From Nemertoderma westbladi (Eukaryota; Xenacoelomorpha; Nemertodermatida; Nemertodermatidae), in assembly GCA_032718475.1 (NCBI GenBank), contig JAUCBJ010000614.1, positions 1 to 24,878 on the forward strand: a stretch of DNA of 24,878 nt. The letters run 5' to 3'. This document shows positions 1-8,453 of this stretch, piece by piece. Each line of letters starts with the position of its first letter. Within the stretch, counting starts at the first letter, position 1. Position numbers and translations under genes: made by a program. The notes beneath the pieces are model-generated. The model did no database searches, had not been told where the DNA came from, and saw nothing but the letters and a program-made list of their open reading frames with translations.

Positions 1-96
1 ATTGGGTACCAGTAGTAGCGGTAAGTAATATAAAAACTAATTAATCTAAAAATAGAAATCAATGTATAAAGTAAAATTAATACAGTTAATTAATTT

Positions 97-175
97 AAAA
101 TAAAGTACAAATAAATAATTAACTTAAAATTAAATACAAATAAATAAATTAAAATTAAATACAAATAAATAAGAA
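97..175. repeat. degenerate ~25-bp AT tandem repeat
   Basis: Three imperfect copies of an A/T-rich unit sharing the core TACAAATAAATAA occur in a row. The last two copies (starting near 126 and 151) are offset by 25 bases. It looks like simple-sequence drift and no function is implied. Confidence 0.55.
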
Positions 176-290
176 TTAATAAATAAAAGAGCTGCGGTGT
201 CCCCAATCACTTATGACACCCTTTGGTCCTCTCGGTGACATTTGGACAACACTGACACCATTGCGTATCGGATTGATTAATTAGGATAAT

Positions 291-339
291 CAATTAAACC
301 CTAATTAGGAGTCGTAAGACACCTATTAGGGTTTAATTG
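291..339. repeat. inverted repeat, 18-19 nt arms
   Basis: The left arm (291-309) and right arm (322-339) are reverse complements apart from one extra T in the left arm, with a 12-base loop. It could be the remains of a small inverted-repeat DNA element or simply a palindrome. No flanking target duplication was identified. Confidence 0.6.
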
Positions 340-470
340 TACTAATTAATTGATGACACCTGTCAATTAGGGTCTAATTAGCCTAATTAGGAGGTTCACC
401 CAGACAGTCTGGCGCCAGTCAGTGGGGTCTAACTGTCGCCGAGCCGGCCAAGACCCTACTACTGATCCCT

Positions 471-997
471 GATGCGATTTAATAGAATTCTATTGTATAG
501 CTTTGCAGCAATCGAGATCAATGAGATTCCCCGAAAAGAACCATAGAGTGTTAGGTTGCCCTTCTTGGGAACTGGCACCAACTTATTTGTTTTCATTTCT
601 TGTGGGACTCTTGTTGTTCGGTACATGTCTACTATGATGGGATAGATGAGCTTTAAACACTCAGGTATTTTAAAGACCTCAGGGGAACACCATCTACTCC
701 ACTGGCACGATTGGTCTTAATGCTCTTTGCAGCAGCTTCTGTGAAGGCAGTATACAGTAGCCCTCACAGTCATCTGCCACCTCAGAGGCAAGAACCTCAT
801 ACCTGTTGCTCAGCTGTAGTGTGAAGCTGGATCTCACACTTGGCTGTTGCAACAGAGAGGACCAGTCATGCCGCGGCAAGGCAGATTTCGTTGTTCTGCT
901 AGCACGCAGACTAAGTCTTACCTTGGCCACAATAAGGTGGTGATCACTGGAGAAGGGTCGAAGTGTAAATGCATTACAGTCTTGTATAGAGTTCCTG
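471..997 (-). mobile_element. decayed non-LTR retrotransposon (LINE) fragment: endonuclease C-terminus and RT N-terminus
   Basis: Read on the minus strand, the translation starts in the last part of an apurinic-type endonuclease domain, with the motif SSDHHLIVAKVRL near 915-955. It passes through a linker (LSNRYEVLA, about 800) into the start of a reverse-transcriptase domain. The RT part includes SGVDGVP (about 700), LVPVPKKGNL (about 555-585), FRGISLISIAAKLYNRILL (about 485-540) and stops abruptly at 471. At least two frameshifts, near 750 and 685, break the frame, so it is not functional. The RT palm motifs and the whole 3' half are absent. The type resembles the endonuclease-RT elements often misannotated as craniofacial development protein 2. 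Clade assignment (RTE-like) is an inference. Confidence 0.85.
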
Positions 998-2435
998 TCT
1001 AGAGGGTCTACTACTGATTGGGGGTCTGTCTGGAGGGTCTACTACTGATTGGGGGTCTGTCTGGAGGGTCTACTACTGATTGGGGGTCTGTCTGGAGGGT
1101 CTACTACTGATTTGGGGTCTGTCTGGAGGGTTTACTACTGATTGGGGGTCTGTCTGGAGGGTCTACTACTGATTGGGGGTCTGCTTGGAGGGTCTACTAC
1201 TGATTGGGGGTCTGCTTGGAGGGTCTACTACTGATTGGGGGTCTGCTTGGAGGGTCTACTACTGATTGGGGGTCTGCTTGGTGGGTCTACTACTGATTGG
1301 GGGTCTGTCTGGAGGGTCTACTACTGATTGGGGGTCTGTCTGGAGGGTCTACTACTGATTGGGGGTCTGTCTGGAGGGTCTACTACTGATTGGGGGTCTG
1401 TCTGGAGGGTCTACTACTGATTGGGGGTCTGTTTGGAGGGTCTACTACTACTGATTTGGGGTCTGCTTGGAGGGTCTACTACTGATTGGGGGTCTGCTTG
1501 GAGGGTCTACTACTGATTGGGGGTCTGTCTGGAGGGTCTACTACTGATTGGGGGTCTGTCTGGAGGGTCTACTACTGATTGGGGGTCTGTCTGGAGGGTC
1601 TACTACTGATTGGGGGTCTGTCTGGAGGGTCTACTACTGATTGGGGGTCTGCTTGGAGGGTCTACTACTGATTGGGGGTCTGCTTGGAGGGTCTACTACT
1701 GATTGGGGGTCTGCTTGGAGGGTCTACTACTGATTGGGGGTCTGTCTGGAGGGTCTACTACTGATTGGGGGTCTGTCTGGAGGGTCTACTACTGATTGGG
1801 GGTCTGTCTGGAGGGTCTACTACTGATTGGGGGTCTGTCTGGAGGGTCTACTACTGATTGGGGGTCTGCTTGGAGGGTCTACTACTGATTGGGGGTCTGC
1901 TTGGAGGGTCTACTACTACTGATTGGGGGTCTGTCTGGAGGGTCTACTGCTGATTGGGGGTCTGCTTGGAGGGTCTACTACTGATTGGGGGTCTGTCTGG
2001 AGGGTCTATACTGATTGGGGGTCGGTCTGGAGGGTCTACTACTGATTGGGGGTCTGTTTGGAGGGTCTACTACTGATTGGGGGTCTGCTTGGAGGGTCTA
2101 CTACTGATTGGGGGTCTGCTTGGAGGACTACTACTGATTGGGGGTCTGTCTGGAGGGTCTACTGCTGATTGGGGGTCTGCTTGGAGGGTCTACTACTGAT
2201 TGGGGGTCTGTCTGGAGGGTCTACTACTGATTGGGGGTCTGTCTGGAGGGTCTACTACTGATTGGGGGTCTGCTTGGAGGGTCTACTACTGATTGGGGGT
2301 CTGCTTGGAGGACTACTACTGATTGGGGGTCTGTCTGGAGGGTCTACTGCTGATTGGGGGTCTGCTTGGAGGGTCTACTACTGATTGGGGGTCTGTCTGG
2401 AGGGTCTACTACTGATTGTGGTTCTGCCTGGAGGA
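991..2435. repeat. 31-bp minisatellite, ~46 copies
   Basis: A 31-bp unit containing GGGTCTACTACTGATTGGGG is repeated head to tail. Two main variants differ at one step (TCTGTCTGG versus TCTGCTTGG) and occur in blocks. Rarer units carry an extra ACT (near 1446 and 1913), are one base shorter (GGAGGACTACT at 2122 and 2307), or have CTGCTGA instead of CTACTGA. The two 30-bp units are 185 bp apart and lie in matching blocks, so a six-unit higher-order duplication has occurred. The array begins inside the LINE endonuclease sequence and ends about 30 bp before the CFAP299 polyadenylation signal. Confidence 0.95.
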
Positions 2436-2467
2436 CTTATTCGAATAATATTAACGAAAATATTGTA

Positions 2468-2473
2468 TTTATT
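2468..2473 (-). promoter_or_regulatory. polyadenylation signal for CFAP299
   Basis: The minus strand reads AATAAA here, about 90 bases after the CFAP299 stop codon, in A/T-rich sequence. Position and sequence fit a canonical poly(A) signal. Usage is inferred. Confidence 0.55.
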
Positions 2474-2562
2474 TTTGGTGATAATGATTAATTATTGTAT
2501 TATCGGCTTTTCCATTCTAGAACAATACAAATTTAAGTAAGTTTGATGAGTTGTTTAATTCA

Positions 2563-3605
2563 TTAGGTTTTCCTTCTGGTGATGTGATCGTAAAGAACGA
2601 TTTGTTGATACTTCTGTGTGGGTATTACAGTCCGTGTCGTGTTGTCTCCGGGACTGGCAGCTTTAGGGTCGACGTTTACGATCTTTCGATCTCTTGTGTT
2701 TTTGAATAAAAGACCGGAGACGTTCTCGGCGATGACCTGATAGTTGGTTGTCGCGTTGCTCGAGGATTTCTGCGTCTCCCAGTTGTAGAAACTCAAGTCG
2801 GAAGGTCTCGGAAGCAACCGTCTGCGTCCGGAGAAGTACGGCTCGAAATCGTCCACCTGGAATGTCGGTTATTTATTGGTTAAGGGGAGATAAATTACAC
2901 TATATAGGCGGGTTAATATTGAAATTAATTACAGTATAAATAAATATTGTACTGTAAGTCTACATACAACCATAAGATGTCGACAATAAATTGTAGCAAT
3001 ATATTCGTTGTAAATAATTTGTTTGCATAACTAAGTTTAATAAACGTAAAATAAATATGATTGATAACTGTTATACAGACTGTACAGAATTAATATAAAA
3101 TCTTTAATTAAATACCCCGAAAAGGTGAATAGTGTCAATATAATGTTTAATAAAAGTATTTAATTAAATAAATATTAAATAATACTAAATAACTCACCTT
3201 TAATCTGTGAGAATAGTCGATATATCCAGATATCTCCTGACCTCTGGGGTTTTTATCTCTTATAAAGACAATAGTGGTCATCTTCCCACTCCTATTAGCA
3301 TCCTCCCTATTAGCCAAAGCCTTTAGGAACGGCTCCTTAATCTCCTTCCCACTGCTCTTCAGCTGTTTCTCTTGACTCCGTTTATTTAATTTACTCGCCT
3401 CCGCTGTTGCTTTTCGCGCCTCGAATTCTTCCCTTTTAAGAATTTCCCCGCTTCCCCGGTAACCCAGCTCAACCAACTGCCTCGCTAATTCCTCGTCTTC
3501 CAGGTAAAACAGATCCAGTTGTGTTATCTGGGAGTCCAAGAAGTCTTCATAGGTGTTGTATTCTGTGACGATATTATCTGTCCCGACCTGGCCTTCTTCA
3601 TCCAT
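2563..3605 (-). CDS. CFAP299: Cilia- and flagella-associated protein 299, two exons
   Basis: Exon 1 is 3605-3198 (136 codons) and exon 2 is 2856-2563 (97 codons plus TAA), giving 233 aa, which matches my recollection of the vertebrate protein's length. The ATG at 3605 lies in the context TGTCATGG. The intron (3197-2857, 341 bp) starts with GTGAGT, ends with CATTCCAG and is phase 0, so HRLK joins VDDFEPYF. Recognisable family segments are [10 protein letters not shown] and [14 protein letters not shown] in exon 1, and [31 protein letters not shown] and the C-terminal YDHITRRKT in exon 2. CFAP299 (formerly C4orf22) is a conserved cilium/flagellum-associated protein linked to spermatogenesis. 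Its biochemical activity is not established. No signal peptide or membrane segment is seen. It is divergently paired with a dynein light chain gene. No disabling mutation is visible. Confidence 0.93.
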
Positions 3606-4720
3606 GACAATAAATGTATTAATTATATTTCAATGAGAAAAGGTGTTATCTGATCTACAGTATTAAAAACTATATTGTTTCGGGATTGGCACAATAATAT
3701 AAAAATATGTTCTTAGGCCTATATGTAGCAGTATAGCATGAATTATATGCAAATGTAAAATTAGGCTACAGCAGGTTACATACCACCTGATCAGTTTCGG
3801 AGGTTAAGCATAATTAAATTACTTACTCAACTTAGTTCGATTATATGCTATCAAATATTTTGGCCACCTTAATAAAGTATTATTACTTCACAAACGTACA
3901 AACATTGATGTGTTTACTTTGTTGCCTAGTGACAATTGATTTCAGTTGGTAGGGTACATGTAGCTAAATACAACACAACCATTACGGTACCTGTACTTGT
4001 ACTGCTGTAGGCTGTTGTTGTAGTCCGGTTGCAGTTGGTTGCAATGCAATACCCTAGATCTGTACACCAGTACACTGTAGGTAGTCCAGTAGTCAGACAA
4101 TCAGATACTGAGATAGGGATAGCTGGTACTATTGACTATAATGCTGTGTGTAGCCACTCCACTACCGGTACAACACTCAGCTGCTCAGAGCTGCAGAGTG
4201 TAGGTTAGAATGTGGAATGCACGCACAGTCTGACACTCTGACACTGCATCCTGCATGTTGCTTTTTGCGTACCTTCTAACATTAGCGATCGATGAAAATC
4301 GTCGCAAATCAGGAATCATACGAATACAGGAATATCTGATTATAGTCCTAACCTAAGCCAGTACACAGTAAGCGATATAAATTAAAATATAATCATTCCA
4401 GACTGATAAACTCAGAACCTGTCAGCCAGTCTAACACAGGTCTGCCATTAGACGGCCACAATGACTAAGTTAGGCAGTTAGGTGCCGATAATTAGCACGT
4501 ATGATTAGAGAATGATAATAACAATCACTCAATTCTGCAATTAAGCCTTAGTATAAGGCCCTTACACTGTACACCTTACTGCTGTACTGCTGTACTGCCT
4601 AAGCACTTAGGCCTAGCATAATAGTTAATATAACCATCCTCGCTTAGCATAGGCCCGAAACTCAATAGCTATTTCTTTATTGATTTATAAATTTTATTAA
4701 ATTAATAAATACACACAAAG
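3606..4720. promoter_or_regulatory. head-to-head intergenic region between CFAP299 and DYNLRB
   Basis: These 1115 bp separate the start codons of two divergently transcribed cilium/dynein genes and should hold both 5' UTRs and promoters. No coding sequence is evident. The middle (3920-4270) is less AT-rich and has short repeated words such as CTGTAC and GTAGTCC. An RFX X-box-like site lies at 3921-3933. The last 50 bases before the dynein light chain ATG are A/T-rich. Promoter activity is inferred from arrangement. Confidence 0.6.
3921..3933. promoter_or_regulatory. candidate RFX X-box
   Basis: The sequence GTTGCCTAGTGAC fits the degenerate RFX-factor X-box (RYYNYY, spacer of 1-3, RRNRAC) with a one-base spacer. 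The second half-site departs from the best vertebrate form. It lies 316 bp from the CFAP299 ATG and 788 bp from the dynein light chain ATG. RFX factors are the standard activators of ciliary genes, which gives a single match here more weight than chance would allow. It remains unproven. Confidence 0.45.
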
Positions 4721-5011
4721 ATGTCGGAAGTTGAAGAAACATTGAAGCGAATTCAGAGTCATAAGGGAGTCATCGGGGTGATTGTGGTAAACAGCGAAGG
4801 CATCCCGATCCGATCAAACCTGGACAACTCGACTACAGTCCAGTACTGCGGACAGGTCCACCAGCTGACGGCAAAGGCCAAGTCAGCCGTGAGGGACCTC
4901 GACCCTTCAAACGATCTCACATTCCTTCGTATTAGATCCAAGAAACACGAGATCATGGTCGCCCCGGATAAAGATTACCTCCTTATAGTCATACAGAACC
5001 CCAGCGAATAA
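4721..5011 (+). CDS. DYNLRB: Dynein light chain roadblock-type (LC7/Robl), 96 aa
   Basis: This is an intact, full-length 96-aa member of the roadblock/LC7 family, the usual length for DYNLRB1/2. The N-terminus [17 protein letters not shown] leads into the Robl fold, with the hallmark segments EGIPIRS (about residues 27-33), [12 protein letters not shown] (about 64-75) and [18 protein letters not shown] near the C-terminus. The protein forms homodimers that bind the dynein intermediate chain in cytoplasmic dynein 1 and in the dynein 2 complex of intraflagellar transport. The ATG follows an A-rich leader (CACAAAGATG). The coding sequence has no intron. No poly(A) tract or flanking duplication suggesting a recent retrocopy is visible. 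Whether it is ortholog of DYNLRB1 or DYNLRB2 cannot be decided here. Confidence 0.96.
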   Translation: MSEVEETLKRIQSHKGVIGVIVVNSEGIPIRSNLDNSTTVQYCGQVHQLTAKAKSAVRDLDPSNDLTFLRIRSKKHEIMVAPDKDYLLIVIQNPSE

Positions 5012-5029
5012 ACGATAAATTCGCTTTTA

Positions 5030-5035
5030 AATAAA
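5030..5035 (+). promoter_or_regulatory. polyadenylation signal for DYNLRB
   Basis: AATAAA occurs 18 bases after the stop codon. Another AATAAA overlaps the stop codon itself (5007-5012). T-rich sequence follows at 5046-5055, as expected downstream of a cleavage site. Which signal is used is unknown. Confidence 0.5.
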
Positions 5036-5504
5036 CTTATTAATAGTTTTTTTGTTTATACTTTAGTATTTATATTTGGGTTTTTTAACTCTTATCGCCT
5101 AACGTCACTAAAAGTATCACTATGATATTTTTTTACGAATTAAATAGTATAATTTATCTCGACTAATTAATTGTAATTCCCATGAAATATTCAACAAATA
5201 GGTTGTTACGTTTTTTTTTAAGTTCTAGACGAATAAATTGTATTTTTAGGGGTTGGGGTCTGTTAATAATTTATAGAAAATAATAATTATTAGCAGAAAA
5301 ACTGATTCATTTTATTTAATAATGAATTAGTATTATTTTTACCAATAAATATCGTTCTTTCACTTCTTTAACTTTAACGTAAATTTATTTGGATCTGGTC
5401 TTTATTATTTTATAGTTTCGGTTCGAGGTTTAATCTCATTATTGCGCCGCATTTATTATATATTTTTAGGGTCGCTAGGCTACAAAACCTTTTATTATTA
5501 TATC
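5036..5504. other. AT-rich intergenic DNA
   Basis: No coding sequence, RNA gene or structured repeat is recognised in this A/T-rich spacer. Confidence 0.5.
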
Positions 5505-5777
5505 TTAATACTTATGTTTGTCATGTTTGTATAATAATAATAATAGTATGTATAAAAGTAAATATGTGTTCCCCTCCAGTCGACACGTTACTTCTATTCT
5601 CCCTGGGTTCATTCGTCCGCGTTCCTCCCTGCGCAACCGCGCGGCCTTGTAGCCCCCGCTAGGCGAATTACCTGATTCCCTAACGTTTCTATTAATTATA
5701 CCGCCACTAGCCTCGCCCTGTTGATTTGTTATATTATTACTTGCATTATTTTGATTAATTTCACTGGGATTATTCAT
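5505..5777 (-). pseudogene. Asn-rich hypothetical ORF fragment, possibly retroelement gag
   Basis: The minus strand has an ATG-started frame of 90 codons. Its first half is rich in Asn, Ser and Gly (NNPSEINQNNASNN), followed by a basic stretch (YKAARLRREERGRMNPGR). The last 20 residues, LLLYILLLLLYKHDKHKY, come from A/T-rich simple sequence and look non-coding. Upstream on the same strand (5905-5789) another Asn-rich frame (NDNTFNENVNINN) ends in a stop just before this ATG. Its composition resembles the low-complexity linker of retroelement gag proteins, but I recognise no domain. It may belong with the coiled-coil frame at 6005-6577, from which it is separated by stops and the 28-bp C tract. 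Confidence 0.3.
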
Positions 5778-5902
5778 AATATTATTATTTAGTGTGCCTA
5801 TTAATCAAAACATTATTTCCTGCAAGAAATGTTTCATTAGTATTAGGGTTAACTACTACGGTATTATTAATGTTAACGTTTTCATTAAATGTATTGTCAT
5901 TA

Positions 5903-5930
5903 CCCCCCCCCCCCCCCCCCCCCCCCCCCC
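5903..5930. repeat. 28-bp homopolymer C tract
   Basis: Twenty-eight uninterrupted C residues on the plus strand (G on minus). If the minus strand was once coding here, the tract would encode polyglycine and be a slippage hotspot. At the assembled length of 28 it puts the flanking Asn-rich frame out of register by one base. The exact length is also prone to sequencing error. Confidence 0.95.
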
Positions 5931-6004
5931 GCCGTCCGTCCGGTCACACCAGTTCTGGGTCTGTCGTCCGGTACCTGTAAGTGGGGTATTAACAAAGGTT
6001 TCCA

Positions 6005-6577
6005 TCACGGTTCCTCATAAATACTTCCCGAACCAGCCTCGCTCTCTGATAAACCCAGTTTTGCCAGTTCTAATCGGCGTTTCTGCTTCGCCTGATACTG
6101 CATTAACCCCCTCAACCAGGTATGCATATCATCCCTCATACGTTTACCCGCCCTCTCTCTCTCCTTATCCTCCCTTACACATTGATTAGCTAACTCTGCC
6201 TCCCTCACCTCTCGCTCTCTGCGCTCGTTTGCCTCCCTTTCCTCCCGTTCTTTACGCTCACCCTTTTCTCTCTCCGCCCGTTCTCTATAGTTTCTCACCA
6301 CCCTCTCTTTACACTCTCTCGCTAGTTCCCTTTCCCTTTCTAGTAACGCAGTCCCCTCATCCAGCTGTCTCTCTAGTTCCTTTTGATCCAACGCGACTAT
6401 GTCTAGCTGACACACCAGATCTATCTCTAACACCCTTCTTGCTTTCGCGGAGGATGTAGCGGACTTTTTGGTTACGACAGACTCCCGTCGCCTGTTCGTC
6501 CTACTGATTTTGCTATGCTTACTAGCATTCCTACTAACCGACGACACCGAATCTTTGGGGTTAACCGTATTAATAAA
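6005..6577 (-). pseudogene. charged coiled-coil hypothetical protein fragment, possibly gag-like
   Basis: On the minus strand about 190 codons are open. A Ser/Arg/Lys-rich N-terminal part (SVSRNASKHSKISRTNRRRE) is followed by an acidic/basic region with heptad character (KELERQLDEGTALLERERE, then ERAEREKGERKEREEREANE) and a short C-terminal part ending GSGSIYEEP and TGA. The frame runs upstream into the 42-bp minisatellite, where the only ATGs lie inside repeat units, so the true start is unknown. Composition is that of a long single alpha helix or coiled coil. The setting among transposons suggests the N-terminal part of a retroelement gag. I do not recognise a specific family, and E/R-rich low-complexity sequence can mislead. 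No zinc knuckle or protease follows. Confidence 0.35.
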
Positions 6578-6700
6578 TAAACACAATGCTAATGTTGTAA
6601 ATGATGTACCACGTGTTAGTAAACACAATGTTAATGTTGTAAATGAGGTTCCCCGTGTTATTAAACACAATGCTAATGTTGTAAATGAGGTTCCCCGTGT
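6557..6700. repeat. 42-bp minisatellite, left part (~3 copies)
   Basis: About three units with the core GTTAGTAAACACAATG, the first degenerate (from about 6557). It is the left end of the main 42-bp array and is separated from it by the LINE insertion at 6701-7258. Confidence 0.9.
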
Positions 6701-7258
6701 AAGGGAAAGGCATGGGCAGCCTTGAATAGGCTTTCCAGGATTTGGAAGTCACCGAGAATTAATCGGAAACTTAAGGTCCGATTATTTAGAGCAGCAGTAG
6801 TTCCAGTACTCCTCTATGGGAGTCCATGCTGGGCTCTAACTGCTGAGGACACCAAATCTCTGGATGGCACATTCACAAGAATGCTACGCCGGGTTCATTG
6901 TGTCAAGTACAATGCACACATCTCCAACCAGACACTATATAACATTGGAGGTGTCTCATTGGTTCCCCCAAGCTTGACACTAGAACAAAATCGCCTCCTC
7001 TTTGCAGGACATTGCTTTCGCCGTGAGGACCAGCCAGTGCATAATCTTGTACTTTGGCAGCCTCATGGAGTGAATAAGCAAGGTGGACAGCCCATGACTT
7101 TCTTGAGACGCATCTTAAAGGACACTGACCTTAAAGATGCGGATGATCTAGCAAATGTCATGGGTGATAGGGAGTTGTGGCGGTGCAATTTTGTTGACAA
7201 GCCGGCACAGCATTCTTAAAAATGCAGCTGCAATGCAGCATGCCGATCCTAGTAGTAG
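6701..7258 (+). mobile_element. 5'-truncated LINE 3' fragment inserted in the 42-bp array
   Basis: The plus-strand translation matches the C-terminal region of an endonuclease-RT LINE: NRLSRIWKSPRINRKLKVR, then LFRAAVVPVLLYGSPCWAL, a central RRVHCVKYNAHISNQTL, and a terminal part with EQNRLLFAGHCFRREDQP and DRELWR. It starts in mid-domain and ends in a short TAG/AGT microsatellite (7250-7259), as in RTE-like elements. The bases TCCCCGTGT at 6692-6700 recur at 7259-7267 and fit a 9-bp target-site duplication, although the host array supplies the same sequence. The frame is open for about 166 codons up to a TAA near 7217, so the copy is fairly young, but with the RT core missing it is inactive. 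The endonuclease-RT type resembles the 471-997 fragment. Confidence 0.88.
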
Positions 7259-8453
7259 TCCCCGTGTTAGTAAACACAATGCTAATGTTGTAAATGAGGT
7301 TCACCGTGTTAGTAAACACAATGCTAATGTTGTAAATGAGGTTCCCCGTGTTAGTAAACACAATGTTAATGTTGTAAATGAGGTTCCCCGTGTTAGTAAA
7401 CACAATGCTAATGTTGTAAATGAGGTTCCCCGTGTTAGTAAACACAATGTTAATGTTGTAAATGAGGTTCCCCGTGTTAGTAAACACAATGCTAATGTTG
7501 TAAATGAGGTTCCCCGTGTTAGTAAACACAATGTTAATGTTGTAAATGAGGTTCCCTGTGTTAGTAAACACAATGCTAATGTTGTAAATGAGGTTCCCCG
7601 TGTTAGTAAACACAATGCTAATGTTGTAAATGAGGTTCCCCGTGTTAGTAAACACAATGCTAATGTTGTAAATGAGGTTCCCCGTGTTAGTAAACACAAT
7701 GTTAATGTTGTAAATGAGGTTCCCCGTGTTAGTAAACACAATGCTAATGTTGTAAATGAGGTTCCCCGTGTTAGTAAACACAATGCTAATGTTGTAAATG
7801 AGGTTCCCTGTGTTAGTAAACACAATGCTAATGTTGTAAATGAGGTTCCCCGTGTTAGTAAACACAATGCTAATGTTGTAAATGAGGTTCCCCGTGTTAG
7901 TAAACACAATGCTAATGTTGTAAATGATGTACCCCGTGTTAGTAAACACAATGTTAATGTTGTTAATGAGGTTCCCCGTGTTAATAAACACAATGTTAAT
8001 GTTGTTAATGATGTACCCCGTGTTAGTAAACACAATGTTGATGTTGTTAATGATGTACCCCGTGTTAGTAAACACAATGTTGATATTGTTAATGATGTAC
8101 CCCGTGTTAGTAAACACAATGCTAATGTTGTAAATGAGGTTCCCCGTGTTAGTAAACACAATGCTAATGTTGTAAATGAGGTTCCCCGTGTTAGTAAACA
8201 CAATGCTAATGTTGTAAATGATGTACCACGTGTTAGTAAACACAATGTTAATGTTGTTAATGAGGTTCCCCGTGTTAATAAACACAATGTTGATGTTGTT
8301 AATGATGTACCCCGTGTTAGTAAACACAATGTTAATGTTGTTAATGACGTACCCCATGTTATTAAACACAATGTTAATGTTGTTAATGACGTACCCCATG
8401 TTATTAAACACAATGTTAATGTTGTAAATGAGGTTCCCCGTGTTAATAAACAC
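7259..8453. repeat. 42-bp minisatellite, main part (~28 copies)
   Basis: About 28 units of exactly 42 bp lie head to tail. As 42 is 14 codons, several frames stay open throughout on both strands. The plus frame reads VSKHNANVVNEVPR per unit. Variant units differ mainly at GCT/GTT, AAT/GAT, GTA/GTT, GAGGTT/GATGTA, AGT/AAT/ATT and CCC/CCA. The units near 7925-8100 and 8220-8400 carry the GATGTA variants. The array joins a LINE endonuclease fragment at 8454 in the same plus frame. Confidence 0.95.

Larger units (their letters stand above)
1..470. other. AT-rich non-coding stretch
   Basis: No credible coding sequence is seen on either strand. The first 180 bases are almost pure A/T and contain a short degenerate tandem repeat. 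Bases 200-470 are more mixed, hold an inverted repeat built on a TTAGGGTTTAATT-like core, and end next to a LINE fragment. A GC palindrome, CTGGCGCCAG, lies near 411-420. Confidence 0.6.

Noticed and set aside
405-450. Possible retroelement primer-binding site (TGGCGCCAG)
   Set aside because: There is no adjacent LTR end. The sequence is simply a GC palindrome next to a LINE fragment.
2748-2939. Plus-strand frame across CFAP299 exon 2
   Set aside because: Antisense shadow that extends into the intron, with no domain.
4759-4956. Minus-strand frame opposite the dynein light chain
   Set aside because: Antisense shadow of a highly conserved coding sequence.
5792-6189. Plus-strand frames with a polyproline run
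   Set aside because: The prolines come from the 28-bp C homopolymer. There is no recognisable domain on either side.
6229-6459. Pro/Ser-rich plus-strand frame
   Set aside because: It is the antisense of the Glu/Arg-rich coiled-coil frame, whose codons read as Pro/Leu/Ser on the other strand.
5789-6600. Possible homology between the minus-strand segment VLINRH (about 5800) and the first plus-strand array unit VLINKH (about 6575)
   Set aside because: The match is only a few residues in A/T-rich, Asn-rich sequence and could not be extended at nucleotide level.
6468-6725. Plus-strand frame that looks like a signal peptide (RRLFVLLILLCLLAFLL) followed by 14-aa repeats, suggesting a secreted repeat protein or peptide precursor
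   Set aside because: The frame begins at TTG, no in-frame ATG was found just upstream, and the hydrophobic run is antisense to the Ser/Arg-rich part of the minus-strand coiled-coil frame. There are no dibasic cleavage sites between repeats.
7924-8427. Short plus-strand Met/Leu/Val-rich frames in the 42-bp array
   Set aside because: Shadow frames of the same tandem units.
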